This document shows positions 16,832 to 24,576 of a DNA stretch of 50,969 nucleotides, piece after piece. The translations under genes were made by a program, and so were the position numbers. Origin of the DNA: a virus; IMG/VR virus record IMGVR_UViG_3300042450_000877, positions 1 through 50,969 of that record; one strand, written 5' to 3'. The notes under the pieces are model-generated. The model searched no databases and was not told where the DNA came from. It saw only the letters and a program-made list of their open reading frames with translations. Each line of letters begins with the position of its first letter. The stretch's first letter is position 1.

Positions 16832-17502
16832 AGTTCAATAGTATTTAACAATTTATTCTTTTCCTGAAATTGATGATAAAAACCATCAGTATGTAAATCT
16901 TCTGGTCGTCCTTTTCCATGAAAACCAAAACAATTGTTCAAATTTAGTTCGCATTCGGGAATGTTAGATTCCAAAGAAAACTTCATAGCAACTTCTACTG
17001 GAGCATATTTACAGTTATTTTGAATAAAATAGTCATAATAGGTATTAGTTAACTCACCATCGTCGCACGTATTCATAAATGTAAGATGCTTGGTTAATTG
17101 TATAAATTTATTACTTTTTAAAACAAATCCACCATTTCCAACTCGATTTCGTCTTCCTTCCCACTTCCAAGGAGCTCCAATATAATCATATTTGAGAAAT
17201 TGGTCTGACCATAAATGTGGGTTAATTACAAAACCGTCATCATGTATTCCTAGATAATAATCACTTTTTATTATATCAGGTAATTCTGTATACGTGAATC
17301 TAGAACTATCCAAATAACTTTTTAGTTCAGTTTTAATAAATTTAATATTACTTGGAAGTTTATCTGGTTTTTTATTGCTTACTAATATCATTTCAGCAAA
17401 ATCAATATCCTTAGAACTATATAAAAGAGCTTTTATACTCTGTATGGGATTTACACAGTTATAAGAAAGAATAGTAATGTTTTTTAATTGCAACTTATTC
17501 AT
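16828..17502 (-). CDS. DUF5672-like putative glycosyltransferase
   Basis: A 224-residue protein containing 'YDYIGAPWKWEGRRNRVGNGGFVLKS', given here by its landmarks YDYIGAPW and RVGNGGF, which are typical of DUF5672 proteins found in polysaccharide clusters. 'YYLGIHDDGFVINPHLW' could supply the Asp pair that binds the nucleotide sugar. No membrane segment is seen, so it is cytoplasmic. ATG overlaps the downstream neighbour in the usual 4-nt manner. Transferase activity is inferred from family context, not demonstrated. Confidence 0.72.
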   Translation of the reverse strand: MNKLQLKNITILSYNCVNPIQSIKALLYSSKDIDFAEMILVSNKKPDKLPSNIKFIKTELKSYLDSSRFTYTELPDIIKSDYYLGIHDDGFVINPHLWSDQFLKYDYIGAPWKWEGRRNRVGNGGFVLKSNKFIQLTKHLTFMNTCDDGELTNTYYDYFIQNNCKYAPVEVAMKFSLESNIPECELNLNNCFGFHGKGRPEDLHTDGFYHQFQEKNKLLNTIEL

Positions 17503-18194
17503 ATATAATTTTTAAAACATTCATTAAAAATACGTACACGTTCATTATTTGGAAGCCCAGTAGCATGCACCAAAAAATCACCGGGGTTCCATGGACGTGG
17601 TGGTGTTGGTTTATTTCCCCAAATTTCTTTTTTTACTATATCAACTGAAGGAACAGCATTTAAAAATTTATGTTCCAACACTTTTATGTATGGTTTAATA
17701 TCAGGAATTAAGTACATTGCATTTATTGTTGCCTGTTCTTCCGGCATAGAATAATTTTTAGAAATTTTATAAAATACATCTATAAATGACATTGTATGTG
17801 GTGTATTTTTTAAAATAAAATTACCAGTATTTAAACTATAATAGCCATTCCAATCATAAGAACAATAAAAAATAGAATTATCAATTTCAAAATTTTCTAT
17901 AGCTATATTTGGATTTGTTACTAGCGCATCTGCATCTATCCACATGATATAGTCATATTTTTCAATATTCTCAAAAACTCTTAATATTCTTAGATATCCA
18001 ATTTGTGTAGGATTGTATTTGCCAGATCTATCTGTACCAAATCCGTTTAGAGATAAAAAATCATAACCATGTTTTTTAGCATACTTTACTTTAGATTGAA
18101 AAGTTATATCAAATACTTCTTCCACGGTGTTATCGTTAGAATTTACAGAGTGGATTGAATCAGTATATCCTGTTATTATTAATGTACGTTTCAT
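17499..18194 (-). CDS. GT34-like (GMA12/MNN10-type) glycosyltransferase
   Basis: A 231-residue GT-A protein. It begins MKRTLIITGYTDSIHSVNSN, followed by 'ITFQSKVKYAKKHGYDFL'. The metal-binding 'YDYIMWIDADALVTNPNI' has the D-A-D triplet near residue 98. 'LNTGNFILKNTPHTMSFIDVFY' and 'PEEQATINAMYL' match the GT34 alpha-galactosyl/xylosyl transferase pattern, and a C-terminal 'PGDFLVHATGLPN' provides the expected His. The donor is probably UDP-galactose or similar. It belongs to the tightly packed island, overlapping the DUF5672 gene by 4 nt. Confidence 0.77.
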   Translation of the reverse strand: MKRTLIITGYTDSIHSVNSNDNTVEEVFDITFQSKVKYAKKHGYDFLSLNGFGTDRSGKYNPTQIGYLRILRVFENIEKYDYIMWIDADALVTNPNIAIENFEIDNSIFYCSYDWNGYYSLNTGNFILKNTPHTMSFIDVFYKISKNYSMPEEQATINAMYLIPDIKPYIKVLEHKFLNAVPSVDIVKKEIWGNKPTPPRPWNPGDFLVHATGLPNNERVRIFNECFKNYI

Positions 18195-18196
18195 AC

Positions 18197-18826
18197 TTAT
18201 TTTTCAAATACAAAAATACTACAACCATTCCACCAACCTTCTGCGTCTTCTTCACCATAAAAGCTTACCTGTAAGGATACTTTTAAATTAAGTTCTTTTA
18301 TTGCTCTAATGGTACCCATCTGAACTTTTGGCCAGCACCAATCATCTACCATATAGATAAATGATTTTGACATACTTAAATAATAATATTGAAGTGCCAA
18401 ATAATGGTCTAGTTCTTCATGATTTCCATCATAAAAATATGCATCTACGTCTTTAATATTTTTTTGTTGAAGATTTATTTGAAAACAATCCTCATCAATT
18501 AAATTTGGATTAGTTCCAATATTGTCTTTCCAATTATTTAAAAAATCTTCTTTTGGTGAGCCAAATTGAGAAAAATTATCTACAACCCAATAATTTAATT
18601 TATCTGTATTCCCGTGCAATGCTGCTATAGCAGTTGAACCATGCCATACACCAATTTCTAAGTAATTCTTAATAAGTTGATCTGATAAAAGACGATTGGC
18701 AAATCGTTTATAATCTTTACCAGAAAAACCTTTAATTTCTAAGATTTTATCAGTAATATTTGCTGGGTTTTCATTATTCAAAGCTTTAAAAACAGTATTT
18801 TTTAATTGTTCAGTTCTTGTAGTCAT
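18197..18826 (-). CDS. Class I SAM-dependent methyltransferase
   Basis: A 209-residue protein with SAM-binding motif I 'YLEIGVWHGSTAIAAL', acidic motif II 'YWVVDNFSQFG', and 'DAYFYDGNHEELDHYLALQYY' and 'YMVDDWCWPKVQMGT'. It resembles the Methyltransf_24 group found in polysaccharide clusters. It probably O- or N-methylates a sugar of the glycan. AAGGA lies before the ATG (18826). The start is only 8 nt from the stop of the RfbH-like gene, so they are probably one operon. The target sugar cannot be told. Confidence 0.8.
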   Translation of the reverse strand: MTTRTEQLKNTVFKALNNENPANITDKILEIKGFSGKDYKRFANRLLSDQLIKNYLEIGVWHGSTAIAALHGNTDKLNYWVVDNFSQFGSPKEDFLNNWKDNIGTNPNLIDEDCFQINLQQKNIKDVDAYFYDGNHEELDHYLALQYYYLSMSKSFIYMVDDWCWPKVQMGTIRAIKELNLKVSLQVSFYGEEDAEGWWNGCSIFVFEK

Positions 18827-18834
18827 TTTTATCC

Positions 18835-20142
18835 TTATATTAGTTTAAAAAAATTATTTAACGTCACTTCAATGTAATTCAATTGCTCTATTGTTATAAC
18901 TGGACTAGTTCCTAAGAAGAATGTATCTGTAGTAACCTTTCGAGCATTTGGGTAATTATTTATAACATCTTCAGTATCCATCATATTTTCATATGCAGGT
19001 TGTAACATAATATTTCCTGCAAAATATGGTCTTGTTTGAATTTTATGATCCTCAAAATAATTGATAATATCTTTTCTCTTAAATCTATTATTATCTTTTA
19101 TAGTTATAGCAAATGCAAACCAACTAGGATCAGAATGTTCAGTTGCTTTTGGTAAAATAAAATATTCTTCATATTTTGAAAATATATTATATAATCTTTT
19201 ATGATTAGCTTTTCTAAGTTCATGTATCTTAGGAAGCTTTTTCATTTGAGCAAGTCCAATGGCTGCTTGCAATTCGATTGGTTTTAAATTGTAACCAATT
19301 TCATCATAGACATACTTATGATCAAAAGTTTCATCTGGTAAGGAAGGTAACCAATTTGAAAATCTTTTTCCACAGCATCCATTCTTTAGTGTATTTGCTT
19401 TTTGACCAACGCAAAAGCAACCTCTTCCCCATTCACGAAAACTTCTAATTACAGTTTCTTGTTCTTGTGTATTACATGCAATAAATCCACCTTCACCCAT
19501 TGTCATGTGATGAGCAGGATAAAACGAGCAACTAGACATAATACCAAATGAACCTAATGGGTTTCCTCTGTATGATGAACCTAAAGCATCACAACAATCT
19601 TCTAAAAGAATTAAATTGTACTTATTCACTATATCCATTAATCTATCCATATTGGGTGGATTACCTAAGACATGTGCAAAAATAAGTACCTTGCATCCTT
19701 CTTTTGCTTTTTGTTCTACTTGATCTAAATTTAAATTTAATGTATCTAAATCAATGTCAACAAAAACAGGCTCAAATCCAACTTGAAATATAGGATTGAT
19801 GGTTGTTGGAAATCCAGCAATTGGGGTTATTACTTTTGTTCCTTTAGGAAGATTATATAATCGTTTTGATGTCAATGCCGAGAACATCAATAAATTAGAA
19901 CTACTTCCGCTATTTGTTAAAATACCAAATTTTTTATTAAAAAGATCTGGAAATGTATTTTCAAATTTAATACCATTTTGCCCTAAAACTAACCACCCTT
20001 GCAATAAAGCTGATATGGCTTCAACATATTCTTCTGAATCAAAATAAGGTCCAGCATACTGGACCCAATCGTGACCTGGAATCCATATCTTCTTTGGTTT
20101 TTGATTAATATAATTTTCTACAGCTTTTAATATATCATCCAT
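18835..20142 (-). CDS. RfbH/E1-like PMP-dependent 4-keto-6-deoxysugar 3-dehydrase with Fe-S ligands
   Basis: DegT/DnrJ/EryC1-fold protein of 435 residues, matching RfbH/E1 in length. 'CSFYPAHHMTMGEGGFIAC' has His where aminotransferases have the PLP-binding Lys, the signature of PMP-dependent 3-dehydrases (E1, RfbH, ColD). 'GRGCFCVGQKANTLKNGCCGKRF'-type region (landmarks GRGCFCVG and NGCCGKRF) carries Cys residues matching the [2Fe-2S] ligands of E1, which ColD lacks. 'LTNSGSSSNLLMFSAL' and 'VLIFAHVLGNPPNMDRL' complete the fold. E1 removes the C3 hydroxyl of CDP-4-keto-6-deoxyglucose together with reductase E3; no E3 is seen here. The nucleotide carrier in this phage is not known. Confidence 0.88.
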   Translation of the reverse strand: MDDILKAVENYINQKPKKIWIPGHDWVQYAGPYFDSEEYVEAISALLQGWLVLGQNGIKFENTFPDLFNKKFGILTNSGSSSNLLMFSALTSKRLYNLPKGTKVITPIAGFPTTINPIFQVGFEPVFVDIDLDTLNLNLDQVEQKAKEGCKVLIFAHVLGNPPNMDRLMDIVNKYNLILLEDCCDALGSSYRGNPLGSFGIMSSCSFYPAHHMTMGEGGFIACNTQEQETVIRSFREWGRGCFCVGQKANTLKNGCCGKRFSNWLPSLPDETFDHKYVYDEIGYNLKPIELQAAIGLAQMKKLPKIHELRKANHKRLYNIFSKYEEYFILPKATEHSDPSWFAFAITIKDNNRFKRKDIINYFEDHKIQTRPYFAGNIMLQPAYENMMDTEDVINNYPNARKVTTDTFFLGTSPVITIEQLNYIEVTLNNFFKLI

Positions 20143-20182
20143 ATAAGTCTCAATATTATATCGTGTATTATGTAATATGCAA

Positions 20183-20860
20183 TTAAATTAGTTGCAATTC
20201 TTTATTTGATTGAAGTTCTATACCATTTAGATCATATATTTTGTTAAATGTACCAGTATGTGTATAAGAATATTTTGATGTATCATCTAAATTAAAATAA
20301 TCTTCTAATTTTGTTGGACAAACACATTCAAAATTTTCTAATCGTACTATTATATTATCTACCGGACCATCATAACCATTTTTTTCAATATATGCACACA
20401 ACTTTTGAGCTCCAGTTTTTGTAATACAATATGCTGCTAAACCCTCACACATATAATTTTTAAATTTATTAATATGTTTTAAATTTTGATCCCAGTTAGT
20501 ATAATCTAATTTATTTAAAACATCAGTTTTACTTTGATAATGTGCTGTTATTGCCTGTAGATATAAAAAATCAATTTTAGTATAATCAAAAGTTTTTAAA
20601 TTTTCCATTTTAAATGTATCAGATGGTAAACAATCATCTTCACATATTAAATATACCATTTCATCAACTTCTTTGGCTATCTCTTTCCATAGTCTGTAAT
20701 GAGCCATAAGTGCGGCTATTTCTCCAAATCTAACCCATGTTCGATTTGTATACTTCATCATATTAGTTTTATTGATAAAAAAGGATAAATTATCAAATAT
20801 ATAATATGGAATATCATCTTGATAAAATACTATATCATTTGGAGATACCCCCATTACCAA
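20183..20860 (-). CDS. GT25-like glycosyltransferase, N-terminus continues upstream of ATG
   Basis: From ATG at 20860 the protein is 225 residues. It contains 'GEIAALMAHYRLWKEIAKE' and 'MVYLICEDDCLP', the GT25 core with an acidic D-D motif, and later 'CEGLAAYCITKTGAQKL'. The same frame continues upstream for 28 codons and reads K-T-K-IISLPGATERQEKIK, the usual N-terminus of GT25 enzymes, but has no ATG, GTG or TTG at the expected place (see 20861-20944). A TTG lies two codons before the ATG. The true start may therefore be a rare codon, or the gene may be damaged. Role: transfer of a sugar, often galactose, in LPS-type glycans. Confidence 0.75.
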   Translation of the reverse strand: MVMGVSPNDIVFYQDDIPYYIFDNLSFFINKTNMMKYTNRTWVRFGEIAALMAHYRLWKEIAKEVDEMVYLICEDDCLPSDTFKMENLKTFDYTKIDFLYLQAITAHYQSKTDVLNKLDYTNWDQNLKHINKFKNYMCEGLAAYCITKTGAQKLCAYIEKNGYDGPVDNIIVRLENFECVCPTKLEDYFNLDDTSKYSYTHTGTFNKIYDLNGIELQSNKELQLI

Positions 20861-20944
20861 ATCATAATCTATATTTTTAAAATTTGTTTTAATTTTTTCT
20901 TGCCGTTCTGTGGCACCTGGTAACGAAATTATTTTAGTTTTTAT
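20861..20944 (-). other. In-frame coding extension of GT25 gene without canonical start
   Basis: The 28 codons read ISLPGATERQEKIKTNF and onward, in frame with the downstream ATG. At the natural start (20942-20944) the codon is ATA, preceded by ATT; with ATG there the protein would begin MKTKIISLPG. An AAAGGA ribosome-site-like sequence lies 9-12 nt upstream. The next in-frame stop upstream is a TAA inside the preceding gene. The upstream gene's stop overlaps the ATA, mirroring the ATGA overlaps elsewhere in the island. Confidence 0.6.
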
Positions 20945-21807
20945 AATGATATAACATCCTTTAATTGTTTTTTAATATTATTCAAAGATTCAACAACATC
21001 ATAATTGAATAGTGGTGCATTTTTTATTTTAAGATATAAATCTTCGTTTGAATCAATATATTTTACATATTCTAAACATTCTTCAAATGATTTAAAATGG
21101 TTTACGTAAATAAAACAATCTGGATTAAAATCATGAAGAACATATTCATCACCCCAATAAATTGGAATACATCCTGCTGTTTTTGCATGTAAAAACTTTT
21201 CAGTAACATATCCTATTTTATGTGTATTTTCAAACGCCATAGAAAATCTATATTTACATATAGCATCATATTTTGTTTGTTCGTTTCTTTGTGTGTCACC
21301 GTTACCAAATGGTAAACCAAATCCAGCTGTTGGTTTGTGTGTATTAAGCAGTTGAAGAAATTTAACTCTATTATTGTGAATAGCAGAAAAAGGAGCTATA
21401 CAAAATTCATCTTTTGGTGCGTGTAACCATTTATTGTTATCAAGTTCACTTGGGGTTAGAACTGGTATCGGGTTTTTTTGATTTTGCAAATTATAAAAAT
21501 TAATATAAAAATACCAAATAGGAAATCTAACATTTTTTAAATCGTATCTAAATGGGTCAAAAGATAAATGATAATCACCATCTTTATATTGAACCTCTTT
21601 TGGTTCTGGCATGCATGTTAAGATTTTAGTTTTAGATCGATCTATCTCTTTTGGAACATAATTTTCTGCAACTAAACATAAATTACAATCATGTATATTA
21701 TTTGTTAATACTAAATCATCACCATAGATATCTTTTAATAAAGACAATAAAAGATTTTCTTCATAATTAAAATCAGGCCAAAAATTATTAATACTTAATC
21801 GAATCAC
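20941..21807 (-). CDS. GT10-like alpha-1,3/4-fucosyltransferase
   Basis: A 288-residue protein whose C-terminal half has the GT10 donor-binding signature: 'YRFSMAFENTHKIGYVTEKF' followed by 'HAKTAGCIPIYWGD'. The first half carries the variable acceptor domain. GT10 enzymes transfer L-fucose from GDP-fucose. Start is GTG at 21807, with GGAG 5 nt upstream. It is followed by the GT25 gene and preceded by another GT10-like gene, which it overlaps by 20 nt. No membrane anchor is visible, as is usual for bacterial GT10 enzymes. Confidence 0.82.
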   Translation of the reverse strand: MIRLSINNFWPDFNYEENLLLSLLKDIYGDDLVLTNNIHDCNLCLVAENYVPKEIDRSKTKILTCMPEPKEVQYKDGDYHLSFDPFRYDLKNVRFPIWYFYINFYNLQNQKNPIPVLTPSELDNNKWLHAPKDEFCIAPFSAIHNNRVKFLQLLNTHKPTAGFGLPFGNGDTQRNEQTKYDAICKYRFSMAFENTHKIGYVTEKFLHAKTAGCIPIYWGDEYVLHDFNPDCFIYVNHFKSFEECLEYVKYIDSNEDLYLKIKNAPLFNYDVVESLNNIKKQLKDVISL

Positions 21808-22618
21808 AAATACTCCTATAAATCATATCATCTGCGCTGTTTAATTGACAGACACGATCAAAATTAATTTTTACAGCTTCAGCCATTGACTTATAAAGAT
21901 ATGAATTCAATAAATCAAAAGACTCAAGTTCTTCAATAAAAATAATTCCATTTAAATCAAAATCCTCACCTATGGATTTATCACCATAGTATATAGGGAT
22001 GGTACCAGTAGCAAAACAATCTGTTATTTTTTCAGTATAATACTTTGGATATATACTATTTTCTACAACAATAGAAAACATATAATCTTTTAATCCATCC
22101 AATTTATCAGGAATAAACTTATAATCTCTTCCATAAATGTGATCTTTTATTTGTGGATTATTTTTTAATTGTTCAAATAATTCCATTCTTTTAATATGAC
22201 CAGATGTAAATTTTTTAAAACTTGTTATATACGAACATAATTGTGTTTTTTCAAATATATGAGGATTTTTAATCCATGGCATATTTGATGCAGGTGGATT
22301 ATATTTAAAAAAATCTGGATCAATACTTATTATTCTATGATCATTGGTAAAAATATTTTTATATTTTGATTTTAAAACATCTTTATTAGTTGTAATTCCC
22401 ATCAATAGTTGTGGAATTATTTCTGATGATTCACCTAACCATCCATATTTTGGTCCACTATAGCCATCATTCATATATCTAAAAATAGAATTATCAAAAT
22501 AAACAACTGGTGAATTATCATTGGGATAAGAATTAAAAATCCATTCAAAAGTTTTTGGGGGATTATTTAAACACGACCCACCAGTAAAAGCTTCAGTAAA
22601 AATATGTAATTTATTCAT
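21788..22618 (-). CDS. Second GT10-like fucosyltransferase
   Basis: From ATG at 22618, which overlaps the GT11 stop as ATGA and is therefore preferred over the in-frame ATG at 22639. The C-terminal part 'YMFSIVVENSIYPKYYTEKI' and 'CFATGTIPIYYGDKSI' is the GT10 signature. The N-terminal part is unlike that of the 20941 protein, so the two probably use different acceptors. 'FDNSIFRYMNDGYSGPKYGWLGE' is a conserved-looking aromatic segment I cannot assign. Probable donor: GDP-fucose. Confidence 0.78.
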   Translation of the reverse strand: MNKLHIFTEAFTGGSCLNNPPKTFEWIFNSYPNDNSPVVYFDNSIFRYMNDGYSGPKYGWLGESSEIIPQLLMGITTNKDVLKSKYKNIFTNDHRIISIDPDFFKYNPPASNMPWIKNPHIFEKTQLCSYITSFKKFTSGHIKRMELFEQLKNNPQIKDHIYGRDYKFIPDKLDGLKDYMFSIVVENSIYPKYYTEKITDCFATGTIPIYYGDKSIGEDFDLNGIIFIEELESFDLLNSYLYKSMAEAVKINFDRVCQLNSADDMIYRSICDSIKY

Positions 22619-23403
22619 ATAATGATCCAATTTTTGCAATAAATATCAGACCAATTTTTTGGCATTCCTTGTGCAGCACCAAACCACTGACTTGGTGCAA
22701 TCACTTTTTTACTTTCACTGAGCCATGCTCCCCACCAACTAAAAGAACTATTTGCAATTATATGATAATCGCACATAGTCATTAAACACATATCAATATT
22801 TTGATTTTTTGTATCTGGAATACAAAAAGGTCTTTTTAAATCTTTAAAAAGTTCTGCAGCTTTTTCATTATCATCACTAATAATATAAAGAAAAGCATTT
22901 TCTGGAATGTTGTTTAACGCTTCTTCATAATATTGCATAGTACATATAGGATGCTTATCTGTTAAATTGGTATAATCACCTAACCGTATATGCATGGCAA
23001 CTGCTAATTTTTTACCAATTTGCCGTATTATCTCTGCTTGAGTTTTAATTTGTGGAGTAAATTCAAATTCTTTTAATAAATCTTGTCTATAATCAATAAA
23101 ATATTTTTCACTTTGAAAATATCCAACAATATCAGTATTGTCAGATATACCAAATATACCAGCATTATATGTAAAATTATGTTCTTGGGCTCTATTAATA
23201 TTTTTAATTTCTGAGCTATCTTTTGCAGTTAAATTTAAAAAAGCATCATCCAAACAAAAATTTAAATATGGATTATTTGATTTAGATTTATATGGAATAC
23301 CATATTCGTATCCTCTAGTTTTAGCAATAGCAAATAATGTTGCATATTGAAACATCTGATTTCCCATACGCCCATAATTACCAAGTCTATTAAAAGTAAT
23401 CAT
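22615..23403 (-). CDS. GT11 alpha-1,2-fucosyltransferase
   Basis: Clear GT11 protein, 262 residues. The N-terminal 'GNYGRMGNQMFQYATLFAIA' is the donor-binding G-x-GNQxFQYA motif. 'AMHIRLGDYTN' gives the HxRxGDY motif. 'DYHIIANSSFSWWGAWLSES' is the third conserved motif. It transfers L-fucose from GDP-fucose onto galactose-type acceptors through an alpha-1,2 link. Coupled by 4-nt ATGA overlaps to the genes on both sides. With gmd and the SDR at 13054 it strongly implies a fucosylated glycan. Confidence 0.92.
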   Translation of the reverse strand: MITFNRLGNYGRMGNQMFQYATLFAIAKTRGYEYGIPYKSKSNNPYLNFCLDDAFLNLTAKDSSEIKNINRAQEHNFTYNAGIFGISDNTDIVGYFQSEKYFIDYRQDLLKEFEFTPQIKTQAEIIRQIGKKLAVAMHIRLGDYTNLTDKHPICTMQYYEEALNNIPENAFLYIISDDNEKAAELFKDLKRPFCIPDTKNQNIDMCLMTMCDYHIIANSSFSWWGAWLSESKKVIAPSQWFGAAQGMPKNWSDIYCKNWIII

Positions 23404-24035
23404 TGAAAGTTAGAATTTCTATTCTGTAAAGGCTTATCTGTTAACGTTTGCCACTTATTAGCATTTTCACGATCATTAGATTGGTACACAAGGGGGCTAT
23501 TTGGTGTGTAGACCTTATATTGATATTGAATTGAAGCAGTTCCCACATCCCATGGTTTATCTAATTCATATAAACAATGTTGACCAACTTCAGACATGTG
23601 TTTACGGAATTGTGGTGTAACATACAAAATTGCATGAGCAGCTAATATTCCACCAATACGTAAATAATTTTGATGAGCCTGAGAAGTATGATAAAAAACA
23701 TTTCCATGCGAAATACCCAAATATACTCCATCGGAGTCATCTGGAATTTCAATAACTGGATTAAAATTTTCTACAAATTCAACATCATCTTCCAAAATTA
23801 AAAGAGGTGACGTGTGTTGCATATTTTCTAATATGTCAATATGTGACTGACCACAACCTCTATAATGGGCAATAGTAGGATCAGTTCCTTGGGGGGGTGG
23901 AATAATCAAACCAGATTTTCTATGAGTATTTTTAAACCCATATTTTTCAAATCTTTGTTTCATAGTTTCTGCATTTTTTGTAGCAGAATCCAAATTAATC
24001 CAAACGACTGGTATTTCTCGTAAATCAATAATCAT
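23400..24035 (-). CDS. GT25-like glycosyltransferase, first gene of glycan island
   Basis: A 211-residue protein: 'IPVVWINLDSATKNAETMKQRF' resembles the GT25 N-terminus, 'GCGQSHIDILENMQHTSPLLILEDDVEF' (landmarks GCGQSHIDILE and LILEDDVEF) the core motif with its acidic pair, and 'GGILAAHAILYVTPQF' the later conserved stretch. It probably transfers a hexose onto the glycan. It is the promoter-proximal gene of the island: TTGACA-16 nt-TATATT (24050-24077) lies just upstream with a GAGG ribosome site. Confidence 0.75.
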   Translation of the reverse strand: MIIDLREIPVVWINLDSATKNAETMKQRFEKYGFKNTHRKSGLIIPPPQGTDPTIAHYRGCGQSHIDILENMQHTSPLLILEDDVEFVENFNPVIEIPDDSDGVYLGISHGNVFYHTSQAHQNYLRIGGILAAHAILYVTPQFRKHMSEVGQHCLYELDKPWDVGTASIQYQYKVYTPNSPLVYQSNDRENANKWQTLTDKPLQNRNSNFQ

Positions 24036-24049
24036 ATAACCTCGTGTTA

Positions 24050-24077
24050 AATATAATGCAACTTATAAAGATGTCAA
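24050..24077 (-). promoter_or_regulatory. Sigma70-like promoter of glycan island
   Basis: On the - strand: TTGACA (24072-24077), a 16-nt spacer and TATATT (24050-24055), with a GAGG ribosome site and ATG (24035) close behind. It is divergent from the uvsY promoter, and the two -35 boxes are 9 bp apart. Confidence 0.65.
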
Positions 24078-24086
24078 GTTATTTAG

Positions 24087-24114
24087 TTGACATTTTCTTG
24101 ACTTACACTATACT
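24087..24114 (+). promoter_or_regulatory. Sigma70-like promoter of uvsY-uvsW
   Basis: TTGACA (24087-24092), a 16-nt spacer and TATACT (24109-24114). The uvsY ATG begins 6 nt after the -10 box, at the expected transcription start. The gene 32 promoter has the same 16-nt spacing and the same TATACT box. Confidence 0.7.
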
Positions 24115-24120
24115 GTCTTT

Positions 24121-24558
24121 ATGAATCTAGAAGACCTTAAACTCAATATTTCCAAAGACGCTTCTGTTGACTCTTCAGAACTAGGAAATGAGGCTATTAG
24201 AACTCCTCAACTACACAGTAAATACCTATGTCTTCATGCAGACTTTAAACTGATTCTATCTAAGCAGGTAAACGATCTAGCAATTCTTAAACTTCGTAAG
24301 TGGAAGATCTTCACAGGTAAGGCTAGTCGTGAAGAGTTGGAAACTTGGGGAGAGGACCCAAATGGATTAACTCTACTAAAGACTGATGTAGAAAAGTTCA
24401 TAGAAGCAGATCCTAAAGTTATTGAACTAAAATTGAAGATTGCTGTTATTGAAGTTAAGGTTAAGATGGTTGAAGAATTTTTAAAAGTTCTCAATAATAG
24501 AAACTTCTCTATTAAGTCCGCTATTGACTGGTTTAAGATGACTCAGGGCATTGTATAA
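24121..24558 (+). CDS. uvsY: Recombination mediator UvsY
   Basis: A 145-residue protein (T4 UvsY: 137). MNLEDLKLNISKDASVDSSE and 'NEAIRTPQLHSKYL' match the UvsY N-terminus, and the rest is alpha-helical with 'IAVIEVKVKMVEEFLKVLNNRNFSIKSAI' (landmark LNNRNFSIKSAI) corresponding to the T4 C-terminus. UvsY loads the UvsX recombinase on gp32-coated single-stranded DNA. The conserved N-terminus fixes the ATG at 24121. The promoter -10 box ends only 6 nt before it, leaving no room for a ribosome site, so the message is probably leaderless. Confidence 0.88.
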   Translation: MNLEDLKLNISKDASVDSSELGNEAIRTPQLHSKYLCLHADFKLILSKQVNDLAILKLRKWKIFTGKASREELETWGEDPNGLTLLKTDVEKFIEADPKVIELKLKIAVIEVKVKMVEEFLKVLNNRNFSIKSAIDWFKMTQGIV

Positions 24559-24576
24559 TCTTACCATAAATATTGA

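Noticed and set aside
13054-24035. Possibility that the glycan island is an integrated mobile element
   Set aside because: I found no integrase, transposase, flanking direct repeats or attachment sites. Cargo exchange by homologous recombination between phages is a simpler explanation.
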